64,000 nt of DNA from Bimastos eiseni. Lineage: Eukaryota; Annelida; Clitellata; Crassiclitellata; Lumbricidae. The notes below the pieces were generated by a model, which saw only the letters and a program-made list of their open reading frames with translations, was not told where the DNA came from and ran no database searches. Positions 35,370 to 46,745 of the stretch are shown piece by piece. A program made the translations under genes and the position numbers. Position 1 is the first letter of the stretch. Each line of letters starts with the position of its first letter. The DNA is taken from the NCBI GenBank assembly GCA_959347315.1, contig OY365814.1, positions 29,317,623 through 29,381,622 of the forward strand, given 5' to 3'.

Positions 35370-38300
35370 ATGGCAGAATCGAGTCCGAAGGAGATGACAA
35401 TAGCCATTGTTTACGATGAGTCTGGGAATATGTATCCAGCTGGACAGGCAGTCACTGGACACGTCGTCCTTCAAGTCCAGCAACCAATCACACTTGGCGG
35501 TATATCAATTTATCTATTTTCCTTATAATTGATTAACTGATCTATGTATCTATTTACTTGTTTCTATGCACTTATTTTGCGCCATAGGATATCGAATTTC
35601 AATTGGAAACAGACACTGACTCTTCCCAAGATGTTAAAATTCTCCAACTACTAGTCTACTACCACTACTGCCACTGCTCCTGTTATTACAATACTTCCAC
35701 TATTGCTACTACCAGGGCTGGAAACATGTTGGTTTATTGGTTATCTGTTTTTTTTGGTTTAAAAAAAACAAAAACAAGAAATAGCAATTTTTGTTTTTTT
35801 GTGGTTTTTAAATATATTTTTTTACTAATATTACTGTTATTTTACTAATTTTGTGTTATTTAGTCGGAAATCAAGCAGAAACTATTATAAACAAGTTGGA
35901 GCTTTTTTTCATGCTGTGTTTGATGCTTTTTATAACAAAACTGTTGTTACAAGATCCAAAGGAAAACTAAAACCCAAAAAGCCAAAAAAACAAATTAAAC
36001 CAAGAAACAACTTTTGATTTAAAAAAAATCATGGCTTTTTGCACCTCTGGCTACTACTGTTACTCGCACTTCCATTGTTACTGCCTCTGCTAATACAACT
36101 GCTGCTGCTGATGATGATAATACTTGCTGTAAAACCATATTAATAATGGTAATAGTAACATGTTGGGATTGTGAGAATGTTTGAACGCAATTAGAATGTG
36201 GACAACAGGAAAGGAAAGGGACTCATTTGAGGAATGAATGTAGAGAGCGTGGTTTGGAAGACATGGATGAAGGGAGGCAAGACAAGAGAGACAAGCAGAC
36301 TAAGACAGGAAACATGATCTGATTATATTTATTAGAGCTCTGTCTGTCTGTCTGTCTCTCTTCCCCTGTGTCTGTATGTCTATGTATGAACCTATATATC
36401 TATCAATTTATCTATCCATCCATCCATCCATCCAACCACCAATCTGTCCATCCAGCAACCTATCCAACAACCATCTATCCATCTATCCATCTACCTCTCG
36501 TGCATCTCTTATAATGTAAAACCATTTGCCCTATTCGCAATTTTAATCCGTGCAAACACTTCAGGAGTCCGGATCTACTTTCACGGCAAAGGACGATTCT
36601 CGTGGAACAGCGTCGCAAGCGTAAACACTGCCAGGGAAATCTACCTCTCTGAAGCGCAGGAAATCTTCGATGCAGGTGAGCTACAGACGTCTAGCGACAA
36701 TGGAGACTAAAAATAGGCCAACTAGTTTGCACGACTGCATAGAAACGTCAGTGAACATCATCATAGATTTGGAACGAGCATTCGGTTTTAAACACGACTG
36801 AACCAGCCCTGTAAGGGGGTATGGCTGCTAAGCATTATCTATTCTAATGAGCCCCATATATTACCCGTGCGTAGTGGTCAGAGAGTTAGCGTGCTGAACA
36901 GTCAACCGATAGGTCAATGTTCAAATCTTAGCCAGGGCAGAAGTTTGAGTCGAGATCACTGCTCCATCTGCGCCTACAATCCAACTCAGTGATGATGAGT
37001 ACACCGAATGCCCACGGTCGGTGGAAGGATGAAATGGTGAGAGAGATAATGGCCACCAGCCTTCGTATGCTGTGGCTAAGAACACGAAGTCACAAATGCT
37101 TCATACTCATGGCTGGCTCATGGTTTGCTTACTCTTCTATTCTTCTAATCCCACTGGATATGTCCTTTGTACGATACAGCGTATGGGAAGTTCATCATGT
37201 ACTTTTATGTGCGACCTAGAAAGCTACAAAACCTATAAAGCCTAGAATCTTTCTTGAAAAATCTAGGTTTCTTCCAGCCGTGGTTGTGCCAGATCGAGAC
37301 CTGGATTAAGATAGCATGGCGACGCCAATCCTGAACTACCCTACCGTCATGTTCTCCATAAGGGACCAACACATATAGCCAGTGGCGTAGCTAGAGTAAA
37401 CGTCACCCGGGGCGGTCCGTTCAAATGTCACCCCAGTGACCCCACACGACCCTATGCTGAATGGTTAGGTGTAGCTAAATTTTCATACATACCAGTTTCA
37501 TACAGGTTTCAAAATTCATAGGTCACGGAAGAAACTTGTTATCAGATATTAAGTTATTTTTATTTATATTTTATTTTCTGCTTTTTAGTCCATTAGCAAA
37601 AGGAGATTTTTAAAAAGTTCTTTTATTTTTATTTTACTTTCTGTTTTCTAGTCCTATAAATTTGACGAAAATTTCATAAATGTCCATTGTAGTTTGTAAA
37701 TGGTAAACAACTGCTTTGTCAAATGTACATCCTTGCATCTTGCGGACTGTACATGCCCAGCATAATATCAATGGAAGCTGTCTTCTTTCGACAGCTTCCA
37801 TTGATATTATGCTGTCGTCGACGTTCTTTCATATAATTCGACAAAGCCATGGTCGTCATTTATTTCGAGCATTGTTCGAAATAAATTATGATAAAAATAT
37901 AAGAAAAATGACTCACCAAAAGAGCTGTACTCGCTCAGACAATATTTTCGACGGTTGATAGATTCAAATTCGAAATATGTGACGTCATAACGGTCACATT
38001 TCCTGTGTTGGTTGGGTTTTTTTCACAATTCTATTTTCAGACTATTTTCGCACCTTAGCCTGGCTGAAAAATTTTGTTGGAGGTGACATAGTGTCACCCT
38101 CCATATGCTGTCACCCGGGGCGGTCCGCCCCCTCGCCCCCCCCCCCTTAGCTACGCCACTGCATATAGCTCCTATTTTGGACTCCATGTAAGCGTGTTGT
38201 CAGGGTAGCCTATTAATTGCTGTTCAACGAAGCTGTGCCCCGACAAAGATTCTTTAAATAACGCTTTTAATTTAATGGTTATTGAAAATGGTCTTGCTAA

Positions 38301-41300
38301 TTTAACACCAAAAGCATTGGTCAGATTCGAGTTGTGCCAATTCAAAGACGGGATGAAGGAGAAGGGTCAAAGCCATCCTATTTATGACATTTGAAAATAC
38401 ATGAAGTACATAACATTAACATATAAGTTCATTCTATAGGCTAATTAGTAGTAATTTTAGTCTAACGACACCTTCTTTCGCTAGGCGGCGGCGTTTGTTA
38501 AAAATGAGATGCATAGCGTAATGGGGGCCCTGCATGGTTCCCGACGGTTAAATTCGACTCCTGTCATAACTTGTCATCATTCGCTCATGCTGTTCTTGTA
38601 ATCATACTGCGGTTTGACGGTTTGAAATTAAACGAAGATTATTGTTATCTTTATGAACAAGGATCATTAGCGTTACCCTCCTCCTTTATCCAGGCTTGGA
38701 ACTGGCACTGTCGGAGTGCGATCAGTGGAGGAGTTCTCTGTGGGCTAATGAACAACAATGAAGCTTTTAATTAAATTTTTAATGTAAGGCTGATTCTAAA
38801 CAGATGATTGTATGAATCTGTATCTTTTAGCGAACAGTTTATACACGTCAAGGCACCTATCGCCGGGTGTTCACAGATTCCCCTTCAGTCAGCTCCTCCC
38901 TGTCGATCTACCTGCCTCCTACAATGGAAGGAACGGCTGCGTCCGCTACAAGGCCAGAGCAACGGTGGAAGGACCTTGGAAAGCCAAGAAGTTCTGTGTT
39001 GAATCGGATTTCCTTGTCTGGCGTTCCGTTGATCTTAATCGCGAACCAGCGAACCTAAGGGTAGGAATGATAAATTGATTCTCATACCAGTAACTGTAGT
39101 GAGGACTAATGCGTAGCTATTGAGAAGTTGAAGCAGATATGAGGCATCTCACTCGATCAGTTCACGAAAAAATAACGAGGTCAAAGCCATCGCAAGGTCC
39201 CTTTGGAAAAACGTTCGCAATTATTTTATTGCTATAGTAATGATAATTGTAATAGTGATGGTAATAGTAGGCCTAACGGTAGTAGTAACGACAATAGTAA
39301 TGGTAGGCCCCTATACAAACATTAGTATCCTAATGAGCTGCATATACGCTACGCCCCGGATCGACCGATGTCACGTAAGTATAGGGTCTCCTATGTGACA
39401 TTCAAATCATTTTGTGACGATGAATTATTAATTTACTTGTTCAGCCGAATTTAACCCAACAGAACCCAAATAACATTGATTAATTATACGTGCGCAGGTA
39501 GCAGTTGCAGTTCAACGACACTCTGTGATAATAACGATCATAAGCGTCGCCCTCCTCCTTTATCCAGACTTGGGACTGGCATTGTCAGACGGCAGGCAAT
39601 GGTGGACTTCTACGTGGACACATTTTTTGATGCGTTTTATATTGGGTATTGTTCCCGGATGGCGAATGTAAATTATTCTAGAGGGCAGGACCCGATAAAG
39701 GGATTTTTAGGCCCCAGGGAGGAAAAGAGTTATCTGAACCACTTAGGACCATTTTCGTGTTATGGCATTTTGCTATGCTATGTCATGCTATGCTATGCTA
39801 TGATATACTAAGTCATGCTATGTTATGCCACGTTAAGCCATATTATGTTATGCTATGCCACGTTATGCCATGCTGTGTTATGCCATGCCTTCATGCTATG
39901 CTGAGTAATGGCTGATGTAAATGCCGTCATGCTCTGTTCTTAGGCTTCCGTTCAAGTGCGGAAGGAGATGAACCTGTCTGGAGGTTGCTCAGGTGACGGC
40001 TGCATTATGGTTGAATTCATCGTCAATCGAAGATGCTTCGTTCCTGGAGAGAAGGTCCTTCTGAACGGAAGCGTTGAATATATGACAAACGCCAGAGTCA
40101 GAAGGACAACAGTCGCCATCGTACAGGTAGCGCCACTGTCGCCAAGGAGGTCACCACACTGGAGAATCTTATAGCGCATTTACTTGTAGGATGGTCAACT
40201 TCCTTGATTCCCATTCACTCGAATGCTCGCTTTATAAAAATTGTTTCCTATTTTTTTATTTGATCAGTTATTCTTCGTCTTGTTTCCGTGCATTGTATTA
40301 TATTATACAAACGCTTATTGAGGTGCATGGCTATCACACAAAAGATATTATTTGCATTAGTAAATAATTTAATTACACCTTGATTGGTCATTTAAAGGCA
40401 GTGCAAGAGATAGTTATGCCTACCCTACGTAAAGGGAAATGCTTTATGATTTAAATGTTTGTTGTTTGCACATTTATTAAATTTGTTTGTTTGTGCATTC
40501 ATTTTAATATTCGAAAATTATTTTTTTATCAATCACCTCCACCTTTTAGCACTACCACCTCTCCATCGTCGTCGTCGTCAGAGTCATCATTGTCGTCGAC
40601 ATTATCATCATCATCGTCGTCGTCATCATCATCATCATCATAAACGACGACGACATCAATAATAACAACATAAATATCACCATAATCATCATCATCGAAC
40701 ACTTCATCGCGACAACGACAATCATCATCACGCTCTATATCGCCACCACATCACCACCACCGTCATCATCATCATCGTTGTGTGAAATCATAAATTTAAG
40801 TCGCCCTCAATAAAATTAACTGTGTTTTTTAATCCAGAAGGTAACGCTGCAAAAGTATCCAAAGAGGCACCAACTGAGGAGAACCGTTTCGAAGGTCGTC
40901 GGTCCCTCGGTTCCTCCGTATGAGAGGGGTTTCTGGGCGGATGTGGAGCTCGTCGTTCCGTTTGTACCGACTTCCAGGATGGACGGATGCAGCCTCATCG
41001 ACATCGAATACTGGATCGAGGTACCACGGCCAAAACCAGTCTTCGGATGAAGACCCAGTGGTGGTTCTACAGGGGGGGGGTCAGAAGGAACCTGTGCATC
41101 ACCGACTAAGTCGGCGCCCCCTCCCCCGTGGTCCCTCCAAACTTTAGTCCAGTTTCAGTTTTGAAGAAACCAGACATCCAAGTGACCCCAGTAGACACTG
41201 GGAAGGCCCGCTGCAACCACGTGTGGTGGTAGCACCTATTTTTATATGCTAAAGGGACGCCTTTAATTGGTTTACTTTTAAAACCGCGATCACAAAATGA

Positions 41301-42754
41301 CGACGCACAAAATCGCCATGTTTCAAAAAAGCGATCATCAACACAGCGATTGCAAGGCGAAGCTTTATGTCAAATTAAATTTGTCATCGTTAATCCATTA
41401 TATTTAGGCTACTTAAATATTGTTTTCCTATATGAAACTGCATATTTGTGATCTACATCTTGGGAATCTTCCTTCTTTAGATTTTCGTCGACTTTCTACT
41501 TCCATGTGTCAACATCTCCAGAAAACTTACGTCAATCATCATCGGAAACATTCCTCTTCAATCAACAGCTCAATCATCACTCACCACCCCAACATTGGAG
41601 ACCCCCACCTCCACCACATCCCAAAGACTCAGACCTAGAGGCCATCACCTGCCAGAGACCCATACCCAGAGACCACGTTCTGGATCATGGGGGACCCAGT
41701 GGGACATGATCCGTTGGCTACCTCCTACTACAGCCGCCTCAGGACCGCCGACTGGGTTGGACACACCTCATCATTCGCTCCCATCAAATGTTCACACGAG
41801 TAAGAAATCATTTATCGATCTTAGCGCTTCAGTTATCGACTGTACGCTGGCTTAATCTATGACGGATTGACCCGTATTCGTAAATTCCGAACTTCTAAAG
41901 CGCCACTCGAAAGTTAAATTCATCCGTGCGCGGAATCGATGAGCACTCTTATCTCCACTTGAATCAGAGCGACAGGACTGACCTCATAACTCGCATGGAT
42001 AAACGTGCATTGCTGCTCTTGATTTGTACAGTCAACTATCGGGGGTCGTCAGAATAGAAGGATCTAGAATTTGTTTGTGTCCACTAATCTACAGAAAGCT
42101 AGTAATTAATTAATAAAAATTTTTACAGTTTATCAAGCGTAGTTCAATAACTTAGTTCTTGTAGATTTGATCAAGATTTCATAAATCCCCTTTCGTTATG
42201 ACACAATTCTATGAGTCTAATCTGGATTTCGGACGGACTTTAACCAGTGCTTTTTCTGGCGGAACGCGCCGGAACGGCGTTCCGGCACCCTTTATCCATT
42301 TAATAAATAATAAAAGTGGCAATTGTGCAAAAACTCCGGAATTTGATATAAAACTTTACAATTTCAATTTTTTACATTCCAAACTGAATAAGTGGCCTCT
42401 GATTTTGATCATTGTGTCCTATCAAATTAATTTTATTTTGTAGGTAATTTTAGCGTCATTTCTTTCGACAATATACAGGGCTTACGGATGCGTTCCGGCA
42501 CCTTTTTCCATGCGTTCCGGCACCTTTTTACATATAAAAAAAGCCATTAGCTATTGACTAATCTTAATCAGATTCAATTTGCTTGGATATGATTAGAACA
42601 TAATGGAGAATTGAACTTAATTGAGTCTAAATAGCTTCTGTTTTATTCTGCAGACGCTGATCTTTCCAAAGGCGTTCTCTTGACCACAATCCACGAACCA
42701 ACGACTGTCGATATCCACGAATGTCCAAAAAGTGTTACGAACGATGACCAATAG
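35370..42754 (+). CDS. Arrestin-domain-containing protein (ARRDC-like), gene E, divergent
   Basis: Exons: 35370-35499, 36565-36675, 38831-39060, 39944-40126, 40838-41020, 41481-41799 and 42654-42754 (418 aa). Phases are 1,1,0,0,0,1, matching B, C and D although the protein is the most diverged. The N domain has MYPAGQAVTGHVVL, GRFSWNS and GCVRYKARATVEGPW. The C domain has RRCFVPGEKVLLNG, SRMDGCS and SIIIGNIPLQ. Exon 6 is much longer than in the paralogs and encodes a Thr/Pro/Ser/Arg-rich stretch. If exon 6 were read through, the stop would be at 41855. The spliced form uses the strong donor CGA|GTAAGA and a TATTCTGCAG acceptor, adds 33 residues, and ends TNDDQ. The Cys cluster that starts the C domain in B and C is reduced here to GCSGDGC. 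Introns hold two hAT-type elements and a SINE. Confidence 0.82.
35713..36049. mobile_element. hAT-type MITE in intron 1 of gene E
   Basis: A 337-bp element flanked by a perfect 8-bp target duplication GCTACTAC (35705-35712 and 36050-36057). Ends: CAGGGCTGGAAACATG on the left and CAGAGGTGCAAAAAGCCATG read from the right. The end motif and the 8-bp duplication fit the hAT superfamily. It has no open frame that could be a transposase. A related longer copy is at 4851. Confidence 0.85.
36341..36500. repeat. CTGT and ATCC tetranucleotide repeats
   Basis: A CTGT run followed by ATCT and ATCC units in intron 1 of gene E, shortly before exon 2. Confidence 0.8.
36868..37110 (+). mobile_element. tRNA-derived SINE, family 2, copy 1
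   Basis: The head resembles a tRNA: AGTGGTCAGAGAGTTAGCG as A box and GTTCAAATCTTAGCCAGGG as B box. The body has CTCAGTGATGATGAGTA, then GGTCGGTGGAAGGATGA, then AATGGCCACC. The same order of blocks occurs at 47729-47960, which marks a dispersed family. Confidence 0.8.
37380..38161. mobile_element. hAT-type non-autonomous transposon in intron 2 of gene E
   Basis: A 782-bp element with 14-bp perfect terminal inverted repeats CAGTGGCGTAGCTA and a perfect 8-bp target duplication CATATAGC (37372-37379 and 38162-38169). Subterminal CACCCGGGGCGGTCCG occurs near both ends in direct orientation. Inside is a hairpin with 24-bp perfect arms (37759-37782 and 37790-37813), and a second hairpin with 11-bp arms follows near 37860. 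No transposase is visible. Confidence 0.88.
38480..38600 (+). repeat. Dispersed repeat sharing TTCGCTAGGCGGC
   Basis: Blocks TTCGCTAGGCGGC, AAATTCGACTCC and ATAACTTGTCATCATTCG occur in the same order at 25327-25440. The last block also appears near 2895. Element type unknown; it is followed directly by a 'TTATCC core' copy here. Confidence 0.55.
38660..38735 (+). mobile_element. SINE-like repeat, 'TTATCC core' family
   Basis: Reads ATTAGCGTTACCC, then CTTTATCCAGGCTTGGAACT, then GGCACTGTCGGAGTGCGA. It lies in intron 2 of gene E. Confidence 0.6.
39490..39600 (+). mobile_element. SINE-like repeat, 'TTATCC core' family
   Basis: Reads GCAGTTCAACGACACTCTGT, then ATAAGCGTCGCCCTCC, then TTTATCCAGACTTGGGACTG. 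It lies in intron 3 of gene E. Confidence 0.65.
39764..39915. repeat. ATGCT pentanucleotide repeat, intron 3 of gene E
   Basis: Degenerate CTATG/TTATG/CCATG units ending about 28 nt before exon 4. Confidence 0.8.
40555..40790. repeat. ATC/GTC triplet tract, intron 4 of gene E
   Basis: ATC and GTC triplet runs. It sits in the same intron as the triplet arrays of genes B and C, so this intron has a tendency for triplet expansion across paralogs. Confidence 0.75.
42228..42550. mobile_element. Repeat with GTTCCGGCACC motifs in the last intron of gene E
   Basis: Begins AGTGCTTTTTCTGGCGGAAC and has GCCGGAACGGCGTTCCGGC, a palindrome, near its left end. Two direct GCGTTCCGGCACCTTTTT copies lie near the right end. 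Ends and target duplication could not be fixed; DNA transposon origin is likely. Confidence 0.5.
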
Positions 42755-43009
42755 CACTCAATTACACCTGTCGCTTGACCACTAGGACTCAGTGTCATCC
42801 CTCGCTGACTAGTGGAACGAGTGGACACCCTTTCGCTTGACCAATGGGTCAAGTAGTGGACATCTGTCGACTCTCTCCTTAAGAAGAAGTGCGAATCGTA
42901 CAGCAGAGATTCCTGTATAACATTCTTGTATAACTAATCATACAACCACAATCGTTCAATGTAACTGCATGATGCGATGTAGTAAAAAAAATGGTAACAT
43001 ACTGTGCAG

Positions 43010-43075
43010 AGTGAGTAGAGTGGTCGGCCTGCAACACAGAGAGTACGGATTCGATTCTCGCCCGATGAGTCAATG
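43010..43075 (+). repeat. tRNA-like segment (SINE head or tRNA relic)
   Basis: TAGAGTGGTCGG looks like an A box and GGATTCGATTCTCGCCCG like a B box at suitable spacing. I could not fold a proper acceptor stem, so I do not call a tRNA gene. Confidence 0.4.
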
Positions 43076-44126
43076 TGTAGGGACTTAGATCAAGTCCTTC
43101 GTTCACAATTGCTCTGCAATACAACTGCAATTGCGCCGTCGAGGCGTGTGTGCACCTCTGAATTGATTGTAAGAAGGACAATTATCATAATCAATCTGTA
43201 TTGCATCGTAAAGCTAAACAATGTTGTGAAACTGATATAAGGATCACGTGCCTGGTCACTCATCCTCTGGGCAAGTTGTTTAGACGCACGTGCCTATTAA
43301 GCCAAGCGGGGCATAAATATTATTGATACTTGCGTATTAAAGGCAAGTCCCGCCTTGCGCTGGTTCCGTGTCAAAGAACTTACGATTCGTCCATTGCTCG
43401 CTAAAGGGGGGACAATGTCACCTAGGTTGATCAAGTCATATGAGAAATTTTCCTGTACTCTACAATACAGCTGGTATGTGCAGGAGAATAAAATTCAGTG
43501 CATCACTATGAAAATGCAGACTTAGGCCTAAAGACGATTTGTAGTTTTGTAAGCTGGTTTCTAGACCTACGCTCGTCTGTCTGTAGTGATAAATTGTGTA
43601 CATTATTTGCAAAACTACTGATATTCCATGAAACAATCTGCTTCTTAACGACAATTGTTCTGTTCTAAGTCGAAATGTACTGAACATGAATATTCAAAGT
43701 ACGCGCGTGATTGACGAGTGCAATGTGCCTTCTAATAAGAGAAAGACAGACAGACAGACACAGACAGAGACAGAGAGAAGTCACCAGTCGACAAACGTTT
43801 CAAGCGAGTTGGTAGTCAAGTCTTTATCGTCTTTATCCGGTGGAGAAGCAATATAATTATATATATCCGATTGGTCAGGAAGACACGACGAAGGCAACTA
43901 CATTGTATTTATATCTAAGTATTATCTTAATTTCAAATTAGTGATAAACTGATAATGGTGTAAATCATAGATTTCAGGAACACCACTATTTGCGAATAAT
44001 GGCTTAGTGAACTCAATTAGGTCGTTAGTGATGTCATAACATTCAACAGGTGGCAGCGTAATCAAAGCGTACAACTGCTATTACGGCGTATCAAGCCTGC
44101 TTCATCTGCCATCTTGGCGAAGATGA

Positions 44127-45001
44127 GGGGTCGTCCATAAGTTACGTCACGCATGGATGGGAGTGAGGTCAGGCATTTGTGAAGATGTGTGACGAAGGTG
44201 GGTGGAAATTAGAAAATGCGACGTCGCATCTAAACTTTGAATATTTATGTAAAGCTAATTCTTTATATTTATGTAAGAGCTATTTTTGAATAATAATAAT
44301 TATACAGTATTGAACTGTTAAAACAATCAAAGAACACCTTTCACTTGATTAGTTCCATTTTTCATATTTTTGAATATTTTTATATATTTATGTCAGTATC
44401 ATTTAGAGACAATTGTTGTGATCGCGAAGGAAGAAAATGGAAAGATAGCGGAGTTTTGATGGACAAAATATTACGAGCTTAATCAGAATGGAATATCTAG
44501 TCCACTGAGTGTAGAAATCCGTGCTCTAACTGTTTATTCCGTGAAGGAGCCTCGCGCTTCGACATGAGAGAATTGAGATTAAAACATACAATTTGCAAAT
44601 TATGGGCTTTAATATAAATTGTCGCCAAACATTCCAAAGTGCAATGATTTTATTAGAGTTTTTCATTCTGGTGAATGAATTTGGGTAGGTTTTGTCTGTT
44701 TCATGTCTGTTATTTCACCCCTATTAAATTAGTTCTATAGACTTTAGTTTTAATTCAATCGAATATATTGTTGCAGATCTCGTTCAACTTAACTTTATAG
44801 AGATATTTTAACTCAATGAAATCACGTCAGTAATATCTTCGAAACATGCCGATATTTTACAGACGGTAGGTAGGTCTATAGGGCAAACTTTATGACGCCA
44901 TAATTATTCGAGAGGATCTCTCGAGAGGACTTTCGTTACGCCGTGTGACGAGGAGAAGGATAAAAAATCTCAAAATCGCGTTACGGAATTTGTGGACGGC
45001 T
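44127..45001. mobile_element. DNA transposon candidate with GTCCATAAGTTACGTCACGC ends
   Basis: The left end is GGGGTCGTCCATAAGTTACG and the right end, read on the - strand, is AGCCGTCCACAAATTCCGTA, clearly inverted copies with about five differences over 25 nt. The interior is AT-rich with no transposase frame. The target duplication is unclear. Superfamily not assigned. Confidence 0.65.
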
Positions 45002-46559
45002 ATATTTTAATGCACTATAACGTATTGATTTGTAGCGTAATGCAATGTAATGTAATTTAGTAGAAAGGCTGAATACCAGGAGGGCAAACTCTAAGCCGCG
45101 ACAAACCAGTGAACAGGAATCCGTGAGTTATTGCACAGTAAAATGCGCGTGATATGAAAGGCATGCAGACTACGAAGAGGTACGCAGTCACTTTAAAATG
45201 CATTGGATCATTAAGACTGATATCATTGGCTGCTCGATTAGTGTTGCAGCGTGATGAGAATGATCTGAATCATCGTCGGAAACTGGAACACAGTAGATTG
45301 AGTCTCGACTTCGTGACAACAAAAACCGGTTCAACGGTTTGTATTCGATGCCACGGCCCGATCGATTCTACATTCATGAAGATGACTTGTTTTATTCATG
45401 ATCAGTGGCACTGACAAAAGCTCATACGTCGAGCAAGGGCAATTGGCTTGTACGTATACGCGTCGAGGCACGTTTCTCGCTACATGTGGCAGCCATGACC
45501 AAGACTAGTTCAAGCAACTGTTTCTAGTTTAACGTGTAACATAACATGGCATAGTAGGCCTAAAAGTACGAGTGTAGGGAAATTGAAACCCTATACTGCT
45601 CTTTCTATGGCCCTTGCCATGTGTACTGCTGAATGTGTTTAAGCAACCAAAAAAGCGATCCTCCGACATAGTTGGCTGACTTTTGCTTGCTATGCTCACC
45701 CCTTCGCATGCCGCTTAGCATGGCCGACGGGTGTTTCATTCAAGGACATATATTCATTAAAAAAAGGCTGAGCAAATAATTAAACTTTTAGAGAAAAATA
45801 CATCAATAGATTAGTCATTCAGTGTCTGGCAAATAAGTCTATTGTGCGTTAAGAAAAATAACAGGCGCCGTACATTGGACTTCCTATGTTTACGTTAAGC
45901 CATGCATGTAACCTGGGACTAAAAATTATTATGGAAGGGATATGAAGCCGCAACGTGACAGCAAATCAGTTATCGTCTTTTTTAATACATTGCGGACGAT
46001 GTCTGTGGTCGGCCATGTAATGAAGAAAGTGAGATCCGGGCACTCAGCGGGGTAGCTTTGAACGTAATATCGCCGAAAAGTTCATCTAAATTTATGCCAA
46101 TCCAGACATAAAATCTTCATTTGAGCACCTTATTCATATTGCAAGTTCTAAACGTTAAGTAGTTTTATTTCGCTAACAATATCAAGCGCTACTGCCGATG
46201 TGTCCAGCAAAGTCCGGGACGTAGTCACAGACATGCTCTAATTCAATAACCCAGTTTTCGTCGGCTTCATATCCCTTACAATATAAGTTCCAGATGTAAC
46301 TCTCGTATAAGCAGCCGATGAAATTGGTCAATATATTGTTTTATTTGGAACCATTAATTTGGCTTGAACTACGGATTAATCTTATGAAAACGTTTACTTC
46401 TCTCTTTGTTTTACCAAGATGCAGTCCATATCATTATTTCACTCTCAACAGTCTAGTTATGGGTAAGGACCCCCAAGCTTAGGGTACCGATGGGCCTCTA
46501 CTTGATTGTCGCGCCACTTAACCTTTTAACGACTACCGGTTACCGGTAGCTACTTTGGT

Positions 46560-46745
46560 TTAATCTGCAATTTAGTAAATTCTCATCGTAAGAGAATTGG
46601 TCACGCCAGAGGACGCTTTCAAAAGCTCGCTCTGTCATTTGTCCCCACTTTTCATTGTAATTTTCCCTCCGTATAATAACAGTCAGTTCTAAAGGTTGAC
46701 GGAGTGTTGACATATCATAAATGAACACAAGAACTGCGTCGTCTA
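46560..46745 (-). repeat. Dispersed repeat, copy 1 (pair with 52890-53050)
   Basis: Shares GTTCTAAAGGTTGACG, GTTGACAT and AACTGCGTCGT blocks with 52890-53050 in the same order. On the - strand both copies read an open frame with MSTxRQPLEL, which could be a decayed coding segment of a mobile element or a duplicated exon. Confidence 0.5.

Noticed and set aside
43010..43075. Functional tRNA gene
   Set aside because: A- and B-box-like motifs are present but no complete cloverleaf or acceptor stem could be formed, so it is kept only as a SINE head or tRNA relic.
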